The translations under genes were made by a program, and so were the position numbers. This document shows positions 60,950-64,000 of a DNA stretch of 64,000 nt, in pieces; the first letter of the stretch is position 1, and every line of letters starts with the position of its first letter. Source of the stretch: Larkinella insperata. Lineage in GTDB: Bacteria; Bacteroidota; Bacteroidia; Cytophagales; Spirosomataceae. The DNA lies in contig NZ_CP110973.1 of assembly GCF_026248825.1 (NCBI RefSeq), positions 5,043,501 to 5,107,500 of the forward strand, in the 5' to 3' direction. The notes beneath the pieces are model-generated. The model searched no databases. It was given only the letters and a program-made list of their open reading frames with translations, and had not been told where the DNA came from.

Positions 60950-61936
60950 ATGGGACTTTTTGACTTTATCCGCAACGAATTTATCGAGGTCATCGACTGG
61001 GTCGATACGTCCAACGATACGGTTATCTGGAAATTTCCGGACAACGGCAATAACATTAAGTACGGGGCCCAGCTGACCGTGCGCGAATCGCAGGTGGCGG
61101 TGTTTATCAACGAGGGCCGCATTGCCGACGTCTACCAGCCCGGCCGCTACGAACTGACCACCCAGAACATGCCGATCATGACCACGCTGCGGTCGTGGAA
61201 AATGAGTTTTGAGTCGCCGTTCAAAGTGGATATTTACTTTGTCTCGACCAAGCAGTTTACCAACCTCAAGTGGGGCACGCAAAACCCGTTCATCGTCCGC
61301 GATCCCGAACTCAAGCAGGTGCGCGTGCGGGCGTTTGGCGTGTTTGCCATGCGGGTGACCGACGCCGGGAGGTTCATCAAGGAGTTTGCCGGAACGACGC
61401 CCATTGTCCGGATTGGCGACGTGGAAGACCAACTGCGGTCGGCCATTGTCACCAACTTTACGGACACCATCGGCGAAGCCGGAATCTCGGTGTACGACCT
61501 TTCGCGCAACTACAAGGAAATCGGTGACAAACTGTTGCCGCTGCTTCAGACGGATTTTACGGGGTACGGCCTGGAACTGACCAGGTTTTACGTCGAAAAC
61601 ACCAGCCTGCCGCCCGAAGTGGAAGCTTTCCTGGACAAAACCACCCAGATGAACATGGTGGGCGATATGGCCCGGTTTCAGCAGTTTCAGGCCGGAATTG
61701 CGCTGGAGGATGCCGCCGAAAACGGGGGTGCCGCCGGGTCGGCCGTGCTGCTGGGCGGTTTGGGTAATTTCATGCAGAACACCAATGCCGCCAACGCCCC
61801 GCAACCGGCGGCTCCGAAAGAAGACAAAGCCGAGGTGATGAACCTGCTCAAGCAACTGGGCGAACTGAAAGCCGCCGGCATTCTGACCGAGGAGGAATTT
61901 GCCGCCAAAAAAGCCGAATTATTAGCCAGATTATAA
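60950..61936 (+). CDS. SPFH/band-7-like protein with SHOCT tail (YdjI-type)
   Basis: The 328-aa protein begins MGLFDFIRNEFIEVIDW. A virion-core/SPFH-like domain follows (TVRESQVAVFINEGRIADVYQPGRYEL split over about 45-75, later GISVYDLSRNYKEIGDKL and DFTGYGLELTRFYVENTSLP). It ends in a SHOCT helix pair (LKQLGELKAAGILTEEEF). It matches the YdjI-type proteins that pair with zinc-ribbon membrane proteins and link to phage-shock-like envelope stress in Bacillus. I chose the ATG at 60950; a TTG at 60935 adds 5 residues. It is followed 83 bases later by the zinc-ribbon gene. Confidence 0.85.
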   Translation: MGLFDFIRNEFIEVIDWVDTSNDTVIWKFPDNGNNIKYGAQLTVRESQVAVFINEGRIADVYQPGRYELTTQNMPIMTTLRSWKMSFESPFKVDIYFVSTKQFTNLKWGTQNPFIVRDPELKQVRVRAFGVFAMRVTDAGRFIKEFAGTTPIVRIGDVEDQLRSAIVTNFTDTIGEAGISVYDLSRNYKEIGDKLLPLLQTDFTGYGLELTRFYVENTSLPPEVEAFLDKTTQMNMVGDMARFQQFQAGIALEDAAENGGAAGSAVLLGGLGNFMQNTNAANAPQPAAPKEDKAEVMNLLKQLGELKAAGILTEEEFAAKKAELLARL

Positions 61937-61945
61937 CAAAGGACC

Positions 61946-61990
61946 GAAGAACGGGCGGGTAGGAGAAGGGGAGCAACCGCCCGCTTCTTC
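61946..61990 (+). promoter_or_regulatory. Strong hairpin between the SPFH and zinc-ribbon genes
   Basis: GAAGAACGGGCGG pairs with CCGCCCG and TTCTTC (one bulged C) around an 18-base loop. No T run follows directly, so partial termination, mRNA stabilisation or pausing is more likely than full termination. Confidence 0.45.
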
Positions 61991-62019
61991 CCACTTTCTC
62001 TTCTTTTTTTATCCTTCCA

Positions 62020-63120
62020 ATGCAATCACCCTCCGAACTTTCCGACCTGGTCCGGGCTCCGTGCAAAACCTGCGGGGCGCAATTGAAATTTTCGGCCGAA
62101 AAACAGCAACTAAGCTGCGATTACTGCGGCAATACCGAAGCAATTCCGTTCACCAGAACCAACTTGCACGAAAATCCGCTCGCGTTTCGGGTGGAAGATC
62201 GGCAGCTGCCCAACGCACCGACGGAAGAAAAACGCCTGTTTACCTGCCAGAACTGCGGGGCCAAAACCACCGTCAACTACGACGCCCCGACGATTACCTG
62301 CGCCTTCTGCGGTTCGAAAAACGTCAACCCCGATGCCCAGAAAACCCGTCTGATCGAGCCGGCGGGCGTTCTGCCGTTCCGTCTTTCGAAGGAGCAGACG
62401 ATGCAACGGTTCAAAAGCTGGGTGGGCGATAGCTGGCTGGCCCCGTCGGATCTGTCCGCCGGAGCGATGCTCGACAACCTGCACGGTATTTACATTCCGT
62501 TCTGGACCTTCGACGCGCAGGCGTATTCGCAGTATTCGGGCGAAGCCGGTTTTTACTACTACGTTCCGGTGCAGGTGCGCGATGCCAACGGCCGGGTTGT
62601 TACCCAGCAGCAGCAGCGGGTCCGGTGGGAATACCGCAGCGGCTCCCACCAGGCGTTTTACGACGATATGCTCGAGATGGCGTCCCGGAAATTGTCGCAG
62701 CAGGAGAGTCAGGTGCAGGAAGCCAGCCGGTATGATCTGCAGGAACTGGTCGATTATGACCCCCGCATCCTGCTGGGCTGGGAAGCCGAAGTGTACAGCA
62801 TCGACCTGGAGGAAAGCGCCCGGAAAGCTGAAGAAGACATCCGGGAGCGGGAAGCCAACGCCTGTGCCTCGCAGATGGGCGGTGATACCCAGCGGAATCT
62901 AAACGTCGAAACCACCCTGAGCCGCCAGACGTTCAAGCACATTTTACTGCCCCTCTGGATCTGCATGTACCACTACAACGGCAAGCCATACCGGTTTCTG
63001 GTCAATGGGCAAACCGGCCAGATTGCGGGCGAACGGCCCACTTCGGCCTGGAAAATTGCCCTGCTGGTCGTTGGGTTTCTGTTGCTGGTGTTGTTTTTCT
63101 ACTGGCTGGGAAAACGGTGA
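62020..63120 (+). CDS. Zinc-ribbon membrane protein (YdjG/TFIIB-type)
   Basis: The 366-aa protein has two N-terminal zinc ribbons (CKTCGAQL ... CDYCGNTE; CQNCGAKT ... CAFCGSKN), a central soluble domain and a C-terminal TM segment (IALLVVGFLLLVLFFYW) with a basic tail. FRLSKEQTMQRFKSWVGDSW and LHGIYIPFWTFDA are typical of this family, in which zinc ribbons are followed by a membrane-anchored domain. The pairing with the SPFH gene is a known arrangement and suggests joint action at the membrane. The exact role is unresolved. Confidence 0.85.
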   Translation: MQSPSELSDLVRAPCKTCGAQLKFSAEKQQLSCDYCGNTEAIPFTRTNLHENPLAFRVEDRQLPNAPTEEKRLFTCQNCGAKTTVNYDAPTITCAFCGSKNVNPDAQKTRLIEPAGVLPFRLSKEQTMQRFKSWVGDSWLAPSDLSAGAMLDNLHGIYIPFWTFDAQAYSQYSGEAGFYYYVPVQVRDANGRVVTQQQQRVRWEYRSGSHQAFYDDMLEMASRKLSQQESQVQEASRYDLQELVDYDPRILLGWEAEVYSIDLEESARKAEEDIREREANACASQMGGDTQRNLNVETTLSRQTFKHILLPLWICMYHYNGKPYRFLVNGQTGQIAGERPTSAWKIALLVVGFLLLVLFFYWLGKR

Positions 63121-63199
63121 AACAAGGGCTTGTTCAGCGTGAAGCCAAACCGGAAATGCTTCTTTTGCCGGACTGGCAAACGAATGAATGGGCCTTTTT

Positions 63200-63379
63200 T
63201 CATGTCTGTGATTTTAATCTGGCTGCGCAATTATTCTTTCTAAAAGTGTGAATCTTCTGGACCGGTTGCTGTAATTTTACGTCTTCGGAAAAGGCGGTAT
63301 AGGCTTCTTTAAGCGTTAACGGCTTGCTGATCAATTCATTGCACGCACAGTAAAGGTCATCATCAATTGCTTGAATCAC
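63200..63379 (-). CDS. Possible small protein (59 aa), GTG start or remnant
   Basis: A minus-strand frame with protein-like composition (EAYTAFSEDVKLQQP, CACNELISKPLTLK, ending AARLKSQT) lies in an otherwise empty gap, so it is not a shadow of a recognised gene. It has no ATG; GTG at 63379 is the best start, and the frame stays open about ten codons further upstream into the ABC gene start. It may be a true small gene, or the 3' remnant of one whose front was lost. No known family. Confidence 0.3.
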   Translation of the reverse strand: MIQAIDDDLYCACNELISKPLTLKEAYTAFSEDVKLQQPVQKIHTFRKNNCAARLKSQT

Positions 63380-64000
63380 TTCATCTTGTAAAAACCTTTG
63401 GCGACGTCACGGCCGTCCGGGATGTTTCGTTGGGTATCAAACCGGGTGAAGTCGTGGGCCTGATCGGGGCCAGCGGTTCGGGCAAAAGTACCCTGCTGAA
63501 TTTGCTGGCGGGGCTGCTCGATGTGACCAGTGGCACGGTGAAGCTCAACAACGAGCGCGTGAAGGGTCCGGCGGAGCAGCTGGTGCCGGGGCATCCGCAC
63601 ATCAAACTGGTCCACCAGGAATACCAGCTGATGCCCAATGTTTCCCTCCGCGAAAATATTGCCTACGCCCTGCGGTTCTACGAAAAACGGTATCAGGAGT
63701 ACCGCGTTGAGCAACTGGTGCAGCTCTGTCGGCTGGAAGCGATTCAGCACCGTCTGCCGCGTCAGGCGTCCGGGGGCGAGAAACAGCGGACGGCCATTGC
63801 CCGCGCCATCGCCGAAAAACCCGCCGTCCTGCTGCTCGACGAACCGTTTAGCCACCTCGACCTGCCCAACCGGGAACTGATCCGCGGAATGTTGCTGGAT
63901 CTGGTGCGCAACGAAAAAACCGCCTGCCTGTTCGTTACCCACGATTCAACGGACGCCCTCTCCATCTCCAGCCGCATCGGTATTCTGCAGGACGGCCAAC
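63367..64000 (+). CDS. ABC transporter ATP-binding protein (3' end outside window)
   Basis: About 211 codons are visible. No ATG lies between the upstream in-frame stop (63328-63330) and the Walker A, so the best start is TTG 63367 (product MLESLHLVKTFGDVTAV). Walker A is GASGSGKS near residues 34-41, the signature ASGGEKQRTAIARA near 133-146, and Walker B LLLDEPFSHLD. The order and sequence match ATPases of lipoprotein- or nutrient-type ABC exporters and importers; the partner permease would lie beyond the window. The TTG start overlaps the opposite small frame at 63200-63379. Confidence 0.82.
   Translation, partial: MLESLHLVKTFGDVTAVRDVSLGIKPGEVVGLIGASGSGKSTLLNLLAGLLDVTSGTVKLNNERVKGPAEQLVPGHPHIKLVHQEYQLMPNVSLRENIAYALRFYEKRYQEYRVEQLVQLCRLEAIQHRLPRQASGGEKQRTAIARAIAEKPAVLLLDEPFSHLDLPNRELIRGMLLDLVRNEKTACLFVTHDSTDALSISSRIGILQDGQ

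Overview
The window looks like a chromosome segment of a Bacteroidota bacterium, most likely a Cytophagales/Spirosomataceae relative such as Spirosoma or Larkinella (inference). Three large secreted proteins end in type IX secretion (T9SS) sorting domains. There is a Wzi-type capsule protein. Several promoters carry the Bacteroidota -7 box TAnnTTTG, and clear Shine-Dalgarno sites are rare. GC content is moderate to high in genes, with AT-rich gaps. I see no rRNA, tRNA, CRISPR array, transposase or phage gene.

Layout. (1) 1-661: 3' end of a T9SS-secreted protein. (2) 662-2308: mostly non-coding, but with two small paralogous ORFs on the minus strand (52 and 61 aa). (3) 2309-25283: an 18-gene exopolysaccharide operon on the minus strand. 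It runs from the Wzc-type co-polymerase/kinase through the flippase, a polymerase candidate, glycosyltransferases, O-acyltransferases (including an AlgI/AlgJ-like pair), Wzi, a heparinase-like lyase, an AlgD-like GDP-mannose dehydrogenase and AsnB to the initiating sugar-phosphate transferase. (4) 25927-31555: a Tat-exported hydrolase and a two-gene signalling unit (multi-PAS/GAF kinase plus a REC-kinase hybrid). (5) 31556-32365: a gene-free stretch with nested inverted repeats that could be a structured RNA. (6) 32366-39638: a ribose-type sugar ABC importer, an ApnO-like dehydrogenase and three AP-endonuclease-2-type TIM-barrel proteins in two divergent operons. (7) 40182-47169: a GH42-like secreted glycosidase, GapN-like dehydrogenase, JmjC-like cupin and a GH140 (DUF4038) glycosidase. 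(8) 47237-52120: an EmrAB/TolC-type efflux locus with a divergent AraC regulator. The adaptor has a frameshift and the regulator an in-frame stop. (9) 52160-64000: Tat-exported TPP enzyme, cation diffusion facilitator, a 23-repeat leucine-rich-repeat T9SS protein, epoxide-hydrolase-like enzyme, an unknown protein, an SPFH/zinc-ribbon pair and an ABC ATPase cut by the window end.

How the parts fit. The polysaccharide operon supplies most functions for a Wzx/Wzy-made, O-acetylated, uronate-containing polymer; no Wza export protein is in view. The most striking link is between regions 6 and 7. The promoter of the sugar operon (near 36155-36222, minus strand) and that of the GH140 gene (45671-45737, plus strand) share a -33-like block, a -7 box and an identical 15-bp element just after the -7 box. 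GH140 is the apiosidase family, and the operon encodes an ApnO-like enzyme, so I propose a co-regulated apiose-release and uptake regulon. A ~100-residue two-cysteine module is repeated in all three T9SS proteins and I do not recognise it as a named domain.
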